Origin: Alkalicoccus saliphilus
GTDB lineage: Bacteria; Bacillota; Bacilli; Bacillales; Salisediminibacteriaceae
NCBI RefSeq assembly: GCF_003044065.1
Contig: NZ_PZJJ01000022.1
Location: 1 to 60,818 of the forward strand
DNA length: 60,818 nucleotides
Direction of reading: 5' to 3'
In this document: positions 26,911-35,461 of the stretch, piece by piece
How positions within the stretch are numbered: position 1 is the stretch's first letter
Layout: every line of letters starts with the position of its first letter
Notes under the pieces: generated by a model
Told to the model about the DNA's origin: nothing
Database searches by the model: none
What the model saw: only the letters and a program-made list of their open reading frames with translations
Made by a program: the position numbers and the translations under genes

Positions 26911-27214
26911 TGTTCATCCCTCCATCGTCAGCTAATTCAAATTTTCCAGTACTGGCTGCTCGATAATATATAAAGATTAATTCATATTTTACATATTTTT
27001 CATCATATTGAAAGAGCGATTATAACTACTTTCGTTTTACGGTTTGGATAGTTTATTTTAACCTGTATTTAAAGGGTTCATTAACGTCTGGAATAAAGTG
27101 AAGTGGTCTTTACCTGTCGACAGGGCTTAATAACACAGCTTATTGAAAGAGGGGATTTTCTAATTTCCAGGCTATATATGTTGAACTTAATAATTAGGTT
27201 TCGCTTCTTTAACC

Positions 27215-27379
27215 AGGCGCTTTCGTTTCTATGGGGACGCTTTCCGCTGCGTTTATTCTTCATAGAAAAAGAAAAGTTCTGTTTTTACATGAGCACGGTT
27301 CTTTCTTCAGTAAAACCGATGCCCGGACAGAGAGGCAGGCAACCTTCAAAACAATGCGGAGCTTTAAACAAAGCTGATT
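27215..27379 (+). repeat. Dispersed repeat family B, internally deleted copy
   Basis: AAGAAAAGTTCTGTTTT and the end block GCAGGCAACCTTCA...CGGAGCTTTAA match the copy at 41945-42266; the middle is missing. It abuts repeat A at 27379. Confidence 0.5.
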
Positions 27380-27810
27380 TTTCAGAGTGTTGATTAAGTC
27401 TTGATTTAAGAATAATTATTCTTCTGAACGTACAGCTTTCTCCTGCACTCCCCGAGCCTGCCGTGGGGCTCGCCGTCAGCTATTTTCCAGACCTGCGGCC
27501 ATGGAAAAGGATCTTCCGACTTCGCTCTATCCCACCGGCGTCCCCGCCGGACGTTCCGGAGGAAAAAGCATCTCCTTTATGAAAGAAAAGACGGAATCAA
27601 CACGTTTTTTAAAAGAGGAAACTTCTTTTTATTTTCCTGCTGGAGCCGCAGCAGGCGACTCCAGGGCGATGAAGGACGAGCGGAAGATCCATTTCTTCCG
27701 AGCATGGAGAGGAAGAAATTAGCTGAAGCCGGCCCGCCCGGAAAGCGTCCTGTGGAGGCGAAAGCAGGAAATTGCATAGGCATGTATAAAAAACTCTTTA
27801 TAAACAGCCT
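27379..27810 (+). repeat. Dispersed repeat family A, full copy 1
   Basis: About 430 bp from CAGAGTGTTGATTAAG to CTTTATAAACAGCC, closely similar to 45015-45446 and, reversed, to 10300-10590. Contains several inverted repeats (for example CCGGCGTCCCCGCCGG) but no conserved reading frame across copies. Confidence 0.7.
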
Positions 27811-27811
27811 G

Positions 27812-27846
27812 AAAAAACCGCCTTCAAACTTTGAAGGCGGTTTTTT
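27812..27846. terminator. Bidirectional terminator downstream of mgtE
   Basis: AAAAAACCGCCTTCAAA ctt TGAAGGCGGTTTTTT type perfect stem with A and T runs on either side. Confidence 0.8.
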
Positions 27847-27938
27847 GATACGTGTAGTCCTGAGAAGAAGCGGCGATATCCCACCGCCTTTTCCAGCTCT
27901 GGGAGGCTCGAAAAACCTCTTTAATTTACGTATTATTT

Positions 27939-29300
27939 TTACAAATACTGAAGAAGAGACGTGGCGATAGTAAAGTATACCATCAGACCGATCACATCGT
28001 TCAACGTCGTAATAAACGGACCGGATGCGACAGCTGGGTCTATTTTCAGCTTGTTGATGATAAGAGGAATGACAGCTCCAACGATCGTAGCTACGCTCAG
28101 TGTAATGAAAATGGAAGCGCCAACTACGCCGGCTAACACGAAGTTGCCGTAAAGCAGTGGAATAAGAATCATAATGGTAATCGCGCAGAAGATGCCGAGA
28201 TAAACACCTGTACCAAATTCCCGTCTGACCATTTTGCCGATCTGCCCTTTTTCCACGTCACCAATTGCCAGCCGGCGTACGACAACGGCGAGCGCCTGAG
28301 TGCCTGTGTTACCAGCGGAGTCCATAATGAGCGGTATAAAAGCAGCTAAAATCACGACTGCTTCCAGTGTTTCTTCAAACTGATCGATGACGTTTGCTGT
28401 CACGAGACCTAAGAACATGAGCATAATAATCCACGGGGCACGTTTTTTGGCAGCTCCGAAAGAAGAAATTTTAGCGTCCAGGGACCCTCTTGTTGCAGAA
28501 ATTTCTCCGAAGTCCTCTTCCGTTTCTTCTTCGACGACATCGAGAATATCGTCGACGGTGATAATACCAACGAGGGTATTCTGCTTCGTTACGACCGGGA
28601 CGGCGAGGAAGTCGTATTTTTTGATGAGGCGTGCCACATCTTCCTGATCCTCCTCAGCTTCCACCGAGACCACCCGTGTGCTCATCGGCTTTTCCACGTA
28701 ATCGGCAGGATCCGCTGTGATCAGGTCTCTCAGGGAAACGACCCCTGCAAGTTTATTATTATCATCAACGACATAAAGATAATAAATTGTTTCTGCATCC
28801 GGCGCTTCTTTCCGCAGCCGCTCGAGTACGCTGCTGACAGTATCTTTTGCGTGCAGGGCGATAAACTCTTTTGTCATTAAGGCACCGGCGGTTTCTTCGT
28901 CGTAAGCCATGAGCTCCCGGACTTCCTCCGCTTCTTCGTCTTCCATGGAGCTTAAAATATCCCGGGCTTTTTCATCGTTCATTTCCGCCAGAAAGTCTGC
29001 CGCATCGTCTGCGTACATATCATCGAACATCGTTGCCGCATACTGCTCGTCCACTTCTTCGAGCAGCTGCTCCTGCTCTTCTGTTTCGAGCTGTTCAAAT
29101 ACTTCCCCCAGTTCTTTCGGGACGAGCAGCTTGTGAACAAATTCCCGCTGCTCCTTGTTTAGTTCTTTGTAAATTTCAGCCCGGTCGGTCGGATGAAGAT
29201 CCATCAGCGTATCATAGACGCTCGTCGTATCCTGGTCATCAATTTTGGAGATAAGATACTGCTTATACTCTTCCCGGGAGTAGTTTGTAAGTTTTACCAT
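27939..29300 (-). CDS. mgtE: Magnesium transporter MgtE
   Basis: 453-residue Mg2+ channel of normal length: N-domain (residues about 20-130), two CBS domains (about 137-255, with MTKEFIALHAKDTVSSVLERL and FLAVPVVTKQNTLVGIITVDD) and five C-terminal membrane helices including MDSAGNTGTQALAVVVRR, the conserved pore region. ATG follows AGGAGGCTTATCT. An M-box riboswitch with its own terminator precedes it, so it should be expressed when Mg2+ is low. Confidence 0.95.
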   Translation of the reverse strand: MVKLTNYSREEYKQYLISKIDDQDTTSVYDTLMDLHPTDRAEIYKELNKEQREFVHKLLVPKELGEVFEQLETEEQEQLLEEVDEQYAATMFDDMYADDAADFLAEMNDEKARDILSSMEDEEAEEVRELMAYDEETAGALMTKEFIALHAKDTVSSVLERLRKEAPDAETIYYLYVVDDNNKLAGVVSLRDLITADPADYVEKPMSTRVVSVEAEEDQEDVARLIKKYDFLAVPVVTKQNTLVGIITVDDILDVVEEETEEDFGEISATRGSLDAKISSFGAAKKRAPWIIMLMFLGLVTANVIDQFEETLEAVVILAAFIPLIMDSAGNTGTQALAVVVRRLAIGDVEKGQIGKMVRREFGTGVYLGIFCAITIMILIPLLYGNFVLAGVVGASIFITLSVATIVGAVIPLIINKLKIDPAVASGPFITTLNDVIGLMVYFTIATSLLQYL

Positions 29301-29455
29301 AGATAAGCCTCCTTATTAAACGGGACGCTTACCGTAAGTGAGGGAAGCGGACCCGTTTCTCTGCAGTTTTATTTTTTTACTTTGTGTATAATGACATGAA
29401 TCGGGATCCACACCTCTCACTCCTTTCGCAGAACAATTTTATCAGCTGTCCATCA

Positions 29456-29492
29456 AAAAAAAAGCACCCTCCACAAATAGAGGGTGCCTTAT
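29456..29492 (-). terminator. M-box expression-platform terminator
   Basis: On the minus strand AAGGCACCCTCTATTTGTGG pairs within itself (GCACCCTC/GAGGGTGC) and is followed by eight T. It ends the mgtE leader when Mg2+ is bound. Confidence 0.88.
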
Positions 29493-29531
29493 TGTATGCA
29501 CACATAGCAGGCGTCGGGATAAACCCGGCAC

Positions 29532-29690
29532 GATCCTCTAATCGTAGAGCTTTAGCACTGTGCGGCATAGGACGAATCCAGCTGCGTTAAAAACTACCTT
29601 ATGTCGATAGTTTCTGTTGACCCATTGGCGTCTTTGGACGTTTTTGGGCAGCAGCGTATCTCCTGCACAGGAGCCTCACCTAACGAGGTA
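29532..29690 (-). promoter_or_regulatory. M-box (ykoK) Mg2+ riboswitch aptamer
   Basis: Minus strand carries the conserved blocks CGTTAGGTGAGGCTCCTG, ACGCTGCTGCCC, CCAATGGGTCAACAGAAA, ATCGACATAAGGT, AACGCAGCTGG, CCTATGCC and ACAGTGCTAAAGCTCTACGA in canonical order, closed by CCTC/GAGG. Confidence 0.93.
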
Positions 29691-29712
29691 TTCAGCTGAT
29701 TTTCTTTTTAAA

Positions 29713-29742
29713 AGCGTAACAGCTGTACAATTTCTGTGTCAA
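29713..29742 (-). promoter_or_regulatory. Probable mgtE leader promoter
   Basis: Minus strand TTGACA (29742-29737) and, 17-18 nt on, a weak TACGCT as -10, just upstream of the M-box. Confidence 0.4.
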
Positions 29743-29929
29743 CAAAAAAGTTTACTGCGGGCAATATTTTAGTTCTTTCGTAAATCAACATGTTAAGGCG
29801 TACTTTCTTTCTGCAGCATGGGGGCTTCACGCTTACTGACCATCTTTTCTTATCACCTGTTTTATTTTTCACGATGCGTTTTCCAAAAAGAACTCTTCTG
29901 CCGGCTTTACATAGAAAATGCTCAATACT

Positions 29930-30090
29930 ATCTGAAAGATTAATGCCAGTTGGACATCGTCTGTTACCGGACAGGAAAACGAGTAAAGGTTCATTTTGAT
30001 TTCGTCACGCTGGTCTACAATGGAATGAAATTAGCCAGTCTGCGGCTTGCCCAGCAACGATCGCCAAGCGTGGTAGCTGTTTCTTAGTTT
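29930..30090 (+). pseudogene. Possible transposase C-terminal remnant
   Basis: One frame reads YRTGKRVKVHFDFVTLVYN then GMKLASLRLAQ, resembling the last helix of IS1182-type transposases (Val-x-x-x-Phe-x-x-Val-x-x-x-x-Asn-x-x-Lys). Surrounding frames are broken. Weak call from pattern memory only; the rest of 29743-30333 shows nothing else. Confidence 0.25.
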
Positions 30091-30333
30091 TGCATCGTAT
30101 GAACATTTGAAAAAAAGTCGACAAATACGTTTAAAAGTAATCCAACAGGCACGTACCCATAAAAATTTTTAGGTAGAAACCATTTTTCAGAAAGTTTGTA
30201 TTTCCGAAAAAATGAATGATGAAATTGGCTCAACCAGCAGATATTTTCAAAAGAAGGAAAGCTTTAGGTTTCGTTTAACAGCATGGAAGGAAAATAAGCT
30301 AAACTGACACTTAATTTCTTGGGGGGCTGGGTA

Positions 30334-31329
30334 ATGAAACGGCTGTTTACGATAATCTTCCTATTTTTATTTCTTTTGCCTGCAAGTGGTTTGGCGCACG
30401 TAAAGTGGTTTACGGAAACAGAAGCGGAGCGTGCTCCGATTGATACAATTATCAGTCCTTTGTTTGTAACGTTTGCTTTTCTTTCTGCTGCACTGCTTTC
30501 TTTCCTGCCTTTAGCCATGAAAAAACTGCATGCACATAAGCCGTCTATTAAATGGGAAAGCAGGGTGGCGAGGTTTCGTCCGTATACATTTTTTATTTTG
30601 CAGTACGGAACAGTTGCCACGCTCCTGATTCAAATTTTTGAAGGATCGCTGTTTGCGCCGGAACTGCTGGAGCTGCAGGGGATCTGGCTGTGGGCTGTAT
30701 GGATTGTTATCTTGCTGCTTTCTATTCCTATGCGGATCACAGTAAGAGCCGGAGCAGCGCTGCTGCTTATCCTGTTTGGAGTATCGGTATTTGAACACAG
30801 CTGGCTGCATATGCTCGACTATGTATTTTACTTAGGAATTATTTTTATGTTTTTCTTTTACCGGACCAGAATGAACATCTGGACCTTTCCTTTTTTATAT
30901 TTAACGACAGGTTTTTCCCTTTGCTGGGTTGCAGTGGAGAAATGGGTGTATCCGAACATGTCGGCAAACGTTTTAATTAATCACGACATATTTACGTTCG
31001 GCTTTGCTCCGGGTACGTTTGCGATGATGCTTGGTTATGTGGAATTTATCATCGGCTATCTGCTTATTGTCGGGCTGCTGAACCGCATGCTTGCGCTTGT
31101 TCTTACGTTGATCTTTTTCAGCACAGCGCTGCTGTTCGGCTGGATCGAGCTGATTGGGCATTTCCCAATTCACGTTATCCTGCTTACTTTCATCATAGAA
31201 GGAGTGTCTTTCCATAAGCCTCCGGTGCAGTTTCACGAACGGACATGGCAGCAGACGATTTTCATTTCCTTTAATTTCATCTTTGCCCTGTCATTTATTC
31301 TGCTCGTCTACTACCGTCTCGCATCATAA
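30334..31329 (+). CDS. Polytopic membrane protein, DoxX-like
   Basis: 331 residues. A signal-like N-terminus (MKRLFTIIFLFLFLLPASGLA) is followed by HVKWF, then about nine hydrophobic segments. The second half (EKWVYPNMSANVLINHDIFTFGF, then FIIGYLLIVGLLNRM) resembles DoxX/SURF-type membrane proteins. ATG 30334 follows GGGGGGCTGGGTA; an upstream ATG at 30319 lacks a site. Function unknown; the family label is moderate. Confidence 0.65.
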   Translation: MKRLFTIIFLFLFLLPASGLAHVKWFTETEAERAPIDTIISPLFVTFAFLSAALLSFLPLAMKKLHAHKPSIKWESRVARFRPYTFFILQYGTVATLLIQIFEGSLFAPELLELQGIWLWAVWIVILLLSIPMRITVRAGAALLLILFGVSVFEHSWLHMLDYVFYLGIIFMFFFYRTRMNIWTFPFLYLTTGFSLCWVAVEKWVYPNMSANVLINHDIFTFGFAPGTFAMMLGYVEFIIGYLLIVGLLNRMLALVLTLIFFSTALLFGWIELIGHFPIHVILLTFIIEGVSFHKPPVQFHERTWQQTIFISFNFIFALSFILLVYYRLAS

Positions 31330-31365
31330 GGAGCACGATAATATCATGAACTAACTTATAATGTA

Positions 31366-31402
31366 AATTCCGCTGGAGATGGCCTCATTTCACCTCCGGC
31401 GG
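31366..31402 (+). other. Hairpin after the DoxX-like gene
   Basis: TTCCGCTGGAG...CTCCGGCGGAA without a T run; possibly an eroded terminator or RNA-stabilising stem. Confidence 0.35.
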
Positions 31403-31428
31403 AAGAACGTGAAAGGCAGAGGGAAATT

Positions 31429-31730
31429 ATGCAATTAATCTGGAATTACTTACGCAAATATAATCTGGCGTCTTACTATTGTAGAGCTCTTTGTGGAGCT
31501 GTTACAGCCGCTGTTAATTGCCCGCATTATTGATAACGGTATTATGATGGAAGATATGGGAGTAGTTGTGACATGGGGGAAGTGTTATACTCCGCGCACA
31601 TCTGTTGGTCGCGGGTTCCTTAGTCATGGCGCTGATTGTTAACTGGCACCTTTCTCTTTTTCTTCTGGTCGCTATTCCGCTTCTCATTGTGATGCTGTTC
31701 GTAATTATGAAAACAGCTGGCGTAAAAAAG
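31429..31730 (+). pseudogene. Decayed ABC exporter (MdlA/YfiB-like) fragment
   Basis: Starting at an ATG with MQLIWNYLRKY, the sequence shifts frame to WRLTIVELFVELLQPLLIARIIDNG, then after a deletion resumes as VAGSLVMALIVNWHLSLFLLVAIPLL. These are TM1-TM2 and a middle membrane segment of heterodimeric ABC multidrug exporters; the rest of the membrane domain and the whole ATPase are gone. The frame running to 31865 is extended by a terminator hairpin and is not a real protein. Confidence 0.75.
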
Positions 31731-31733
31731 CAG

Positions 31734-31763
31734 AAAAAGCTTCCGGAGAACCGGAAGCTTTTT
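31734..31763 (+). terminator. Terminator within/after the ABC remnant
   Basis: AAAAAGCTTCCGG agaa CCGGAAGCTTTTT, symmetric and bidirectional. Confidence 0.85.
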
Positions 31764-31861
31764 CTTCATCCCCCACCTCTTCCCCGGTCTGATGGAAATA
31801 TACCCGCGCCATGCGGCTGGCTTTGTTGTATACTTTTTACAGATGTCTGGGGGGATAAATT

Positions 31862-32611
31862 ATGAAGCAGAAGCTGAAAATCGTCTATGAAATTATGCTT
31901 ATACTGCTTATTTTATGGTCGGCTTCCACCGTGTTTTACGAATTCAATTTAGTGTTACTCGATCACCTCGTCTGGATCGTGCTGTTGACGGATGTACTCG
32001 TCCGTTTTTTTATGGCCCGGGATAAAATAGATTTTGTTAAGCGCAACCCGTTTGATTTTATTGCGGCGATTCCGCTGGATTCCATCTTTCAATTTGCCCG
32101 GCTCGTGCGGCTGTTCCGGCTGATACGGATCGCCCTGCTGCTGAAGAGGACGCCGATTTATTCGATTCTGCAGACGAACGGACTGATCAAAACGCTCGCT
32201 GCTGTCGGTATTCTTATCTTCCTGTCGGCGATCCCGATTACCTATTTGGAAGCAGATGTAGATACATTTATGGACGGTGTTTGGTGGGCAATTGTTACGG
32301 CGACGACCGTTGGTTACGGAGACATTGCCCCGGTCACCGCGACAGGCCGTACGATTGCTCTTGTGCTGATGATATTCGGTATCGGTCTTATCGGGATGGT
32401 GACAAGCTCGATTGCTACTTATTTTCTGCAGAAAAAAGAAAACCGCATCGAAAACGATACGGTCGAATTTCTGCGCAGCCAGCTCAGCCACTACGAAACG
32501 CTCACCCCGCACGACTACGACCGGCTGCTTTACATGCTGCAGTCGTTAAAGGAGGAGCAGGCCGAAGCGGAGCGGGATTCTACGGACAGGCCGCACCACG
32601 GAATCGATTAA
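31862..32611 (+). CDS. Voltage-gated-type potassium channel
   Basis: 249 residues with about six membrane helices. An S4-like helix has Arg every third residue (RLVRLFRLIRIALLLKR, about residues 80-96), and the pore has WWAIVTATTVGYGDIAP with the K+ selectivity filter TVGYGD. A short cytoplasmic tail follows with no RCK domain. Such compact Kv-like channels are common in bacilli. ATG follows GGGGGGATAAATT. It sits 250 nt after the ABC remnant and converges with a DinB gene 6 nt away. Confidence 0.88.
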   Translation: MKQKLKIVYEIMLILLILWSASTVFYEFNLVLLDHLVWIVLLTDVLVRFFMARDKIDFVKRNPFDFIAAIPLDSIFQFARLVRLFRLIRIALLLKRTPIYSILQTNGLIKTLAAVGILIFLSAIPITYLEADVDTFMDGVWWAIVTATTVGYGDIAPVTATGRTIALVLMIFGIGLIGMVTSSIATYFLQKKENRIENDTVEFLRSQLSHYETLTPHDYDRLLYMLQSLKEEQAEAERDSTDRPHHGID

Positions 32612-32617
32612 GGATTG

Positions 32618-33088
32618 TTACTTTAAGAAAGGTTGGGTATTTTTAATCTGCTCAAAATGGTGGCAGTCGTGGTCTGCCAGTCCCTTTAAATATTCATACA
32701 ATGAAAGTTTGGATGAACCAATATAAAACTCTCTCTCCCATAGTTCATCCGGGAGGTACAAAATCTCCTCATAGAATTCTTTTCTCATTAAGATAAATTT
32801 ATTTAATGTATCCCGCATGCTTTCTTCCCTGCTGGATGCCGCTGATTCCAAGTTTATTTTTTGAGCGTCAGGCCCTTTGGGAAGCTCTTCAGCTGAGAAC
32901 AAATAAGGTAAACGATGTTTAATCACAAACTCATCCCAAGGTTTAAAATGGCCAATGATCTCTGCAATGGTCCACTTTCCTTCTTGAATAGGCGTTCTCC
33001 ATTGATCTTCACTGAGAAAACTCAATGATTTCACAAATTCCATTGCGTTTATTTGGTGATCTAAAATTTCTTGCTTATACTTATTCAT
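32618..33088 (-). CDS. DinB-family protein
   Basis: 156 residues, the DinB/YfiT four-helix bundle. Metal ligands are suggested by IIGHFKPW (about residue 47) and the C-terminal HDCHHFEQI. Family members include metal-dependent bacillithiol transferases and hydrolases. ATG follows GAGGGGAACAGA. Function unassigned. Confidence 0.82.
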   Translation of the reverse strand: MNKYKQEILDHQINAMEFVKSLSFLSEDQWRTPIQEGKWTIAEIIGHFKPWDEFVIKHRLPYLFSAEELPKGPDAQKINLESAASSREESMRDTLNKFILMRKEFYEEILYLPDELWEREFYIGSSKLSLYEYLKGLADHDCHHFEQIKNTQPFLK

Positions 33089-33329
33089 TCTGTTCCCCTC
33101 AGTTCCAAATAATTGATTTTTCCTTCTAAAATAACCTGGATGCCGGCGTTTCCTGCGGAGTAGTTCTGTCCGGCGTATGAGCTCCTATTTTTATCTTTTG
33201 TTCTTACGGATTAAAAAGAATTCTATGATCGAGCTTTTTACTCCCCCCTATTTTGTCACAATGTGAACCTGCGAGGGTGTTCATACAGCCTCCTTTTCTT
33301 ATAACCTCCGTGTTAACATTTTGCCTTTT

Positions 33330-33812
33330 TCATCCTTCGACATCGACAAGCCGAATGACAAATTCAGTCGCGACTACTGAGGAAATCGCCATGACCACTG
33401 CAAGTGAAAGAACGCCAAGATTTGTCCATAGAAAAACTTTTCTTTTCGACGCTCCAACTGACGCCATCGTCGTTGCCCCTATCTGGCTGCTTACTAGGAT
33501 GGAGGAGAAAAAGCAGACGCCGATGACGCCGAACCGGTCGAACGTTTTTTTCATTCGTGGAGACATGCCTTCTGCCGGCCGCTCTTTTTTTTGATATTTC
33601 CTGCTGAATGTATGATAAAGTTTCCTTATTCCCCCTCCAAAATAAATGAAAAGAAGAACGCTGAAACAATTTCCGAGAAAAGCGGTAACAAGGGAAAGTA
33701 CGGGAGAAAGGTTGAAAACGATAATAGCTGTCGGTATCGTGATAAACACTTCAAAAAAAGGAACGGTACTTACTAAAAAGATCATTACATATTGAAGAAA
33801 AACGTTTTCCAT
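33330..33812 (-). CDS. Small multidrug export protein (COG2426) family membrane protein
   Basis: 160 residues, four membrane helices. Shows the family pattern VPFFEVFITIPTAII, LGNCFSVLLFIYFGGGI, GVIGVCFFSSILVSSQIGA and SKRKVFLWTNLG. The name is historical and transport has little proof. ATG follows AAAGGAGTGGTGCTGT. Divergent from the TetR gene, which could regulate it. Confidence 0.78.
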   Translation of the reverse strand: MENVFLQYVMIFLVSTVPFFEVFITIPTAIIVFNLSPVLSLVTAFLGNCFSVLLFIYFGGGIRKLYHTFSRKYQKKERPAEGMSPRMKKTFDRFGVIGVCFFSSILVSSQIGATTMASVGASKRKVFLWTNLGVLSLAVVMAISSVVATEFVIRLVDVEG

Positions 33813-33892
33813 ACAGCACCACTCCTTTTTTGAGTCAGTTGACCTAATAAAATCTTAATCTATTCTGCCGAAAAACACAAGGAGGAGCTTTT

Positions 33893-34498
33893 ATGCCGAA
33901 AAAAATTGATCCTGCTGAGCCGAAAATGCACATTTTTGACGCGGCCTGCCGCGTCATTTACGAGCACGGATTCGAAAAAACGACGCTGCGGGAAATTGCC
34001 AGAGAAGCCGGGCTGTCCCTGAGCTCTGTGCAGCACTTTTTCCCAAAGCAGAAAGATATTTATATGTATGCGATGGATGTCATGCTCGATAAATACAGGA
34101 CGAGGATGAAAAGAGCTTCCCTGGAAGGGGAAAACAGCTATGAAAACGCTGTCCAGCGCATGAAACAGGTCGTCCATGCAAGTACGGAGGAAGAAAGAAT
34201 GGAAAATGACATATGGGTGAAGTTTTCCATGATGGCAGTTATGAATGCTGATTATACGGAGAAAAAAGATAAATTGCGGGAAATAAACGTGGAGTATGCC
34301 GAAAGCATTTTAGCGATGCTTAACGAAGAAGGGTACATTTCCGATGCTGATTCTCTACCTGAGCAGACAAATTCACTCATCGTGTTTCTTCACGGACTCG
34401 TCTTTGAGTCTGTGATTTACCGGTCTCTTTACGATGATAAGACAGTGGAGAAAGAAATCCGCGGGTACCTGGAGAAACTCTGCCGTCTGAACGCGTAA
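33893..34498 (+). CDS. TetR/AcrR-family transcriptional regulator
   Basis: 201 residues. The N-terminal helix-turn-helix is typical: IFDAACRVIYEHGFEKTTLREIAREAGLS split over residues about 12-40, then SVQHFFPKQKDIYMYAM. The C-terminal ligand domain is of the YsiA/BetI-like type with no clear ligand. ATG follows AAGGAGGAGCTTTT. An inverted GTCA gt TGAC sits at about 33834-33843 in the divergent promoter region and may be its operator, controlling itself and the COG2426 gene. Confidence 0.88.
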   Translation: MPKKIDPAEPKMHIFDAACRVIYEHGFEKTTLREIAREAGLSLSSVQHFFPKQKDIYMYAMDVMLDKYRTRMKRASLEGENSYENAVQRMKQVVHASTEEERMENDIWVKFSMMAVMNADYTEKKDKLREINVEYAESILAMLNEEGYISDADSLPEQTNSLIVFLHGLVFESVIYRSLYDDKTVEKEIRGYLEKLCRLNA

Positions 34499-34563
34499 AA
34501 GGCCGCAGTCCCCCTCCGTCTCCTGGAAGACGCTTGCCGGACTGGAAAACCACGGCTTTTTAA
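34499..34563 (+). terminator. Terminator after the TetR gene
   Basis: AAAGGCCG-CAGTCC paired with GGACTG...CGGCTTTTT across an interrupted stem. Confidence 0.55.
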
Positions 34564-34679
34564 TGAAAATAAATTCTGCTGGTCCAAACAGAAACCATGA
34601 TTTCCCTCTATCTGCTTATAAACGGGACTTTCATAAAAGGTTGAAGCAGATAATTTCTATGCAGCGGTTCTTACAGATT

Positions 34680-35369
34680 TTATTTTGATTTCGTCATTCG
34701 GGTCGCAGTGTAGAAAAACAAATAGGAAAACAATCCGATCAAAGTAAAACCTCCGGTAAAATAAATCATAAACCGGTCGATACTGTTGATCGTTACAGCA
34801 AGAATCGTGAACGGTTCCCTTAAAATGTCCCACGTGTTAAATCGGATAAAACGGCCGAGGTACACGCCGATGCCGCAGAGAGCCTGAACGACTGCTACAA
34901 ACAGCCAGCCGCTTATAGTATGGAAGCGCTTCTGGACATGCCCGTGCATAAGATAGAGGCTGATTACGCTAATGGCGAGTCCGATCCCTGCACTGAAAGC
35001 AATAGTGAAAAACGAGTTCCATGCCCGGCCATCCATCGCGTACAGCGTGGCATCACCGCCTGTTTCTTCCGGTTCAGAATGATGAAAATTCAGGTCTGAC
35101 AAATGGAGAAAATCGGTCAGAATATATACGGTATTCGGGTAAAAAAACAGCCAGCCGGCTGCGAGAATAAGGGCGATAATCCCACGTCCGTGCATCGTTC
35201 GGGAAGTGGAAAGCACCCAGTGAGCCGCACAGGCAAAACCAAGAGGAATCCAGGCAAGGAGCAGGTTCCAGAAAAGCGGGTCGAAATCCGTTCGGTTGAA
35301 TAACACCATCCAGACATTAATAAAAAAAGTAGCTCCAAGAAGCAGTGCCATAAAATAGCCGAGATTCAT
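34680..35369 (-). CDS. DUF1361 membrane protein
   Basis: 229 residues, six or seven membrane helices. The DUF1361 hallmarks are present: WLFFYPNTVYILTDFLHL, then GIGVYLGRFIRFNTWDI near the end. Function is unknown in the family. ATG follows TGGAGGGACTTGT. Downstream of the formylglutamate-amidohydrolase-like lipoprotein on the same strand. Confidence 0.82.
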   Translation of the reverse strand: MNLGYFMALLLGATFFINVWMVLFNRTDFDPLFWNLLLAWIPLGFACAAHWVLSTSRTMHGRGIIALILAAGWLFFYPNTVYILTDFLHLSDLNFHHSEPEETGGDATLYAMDGRAWNSFFTIAFSAGIGLAISVISLYLMHGHVQKRFHTISGWLFVAVVQALCGIGVYLGRFIRFNTWDILREPFTILAVTINSIDRFMIYFTGGFTLIGLFSYLFFYTATRMTKSK

Positions 35370-35461
35370 ACAAGTCCCTCCAGATCAGCATTTGTATACT
35401 AACCTTACTTTAATTGAAGAATGAAAGCGAGAGTTATTATACTTCCTGTGACTCAAGCATT

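Noticed and set aside
27501-27970. Small frames inside repeat A at 27 kb and 45 kb
   Set aside because: Frames are not conserved between the copies, so they are not genes.
31605-31865. 86-codon protein beginning VAGSLVMALIVNWHL
   Set aside because: Remnant of an ABC exporter read through a terminator hairpin; treated as pseudogene.
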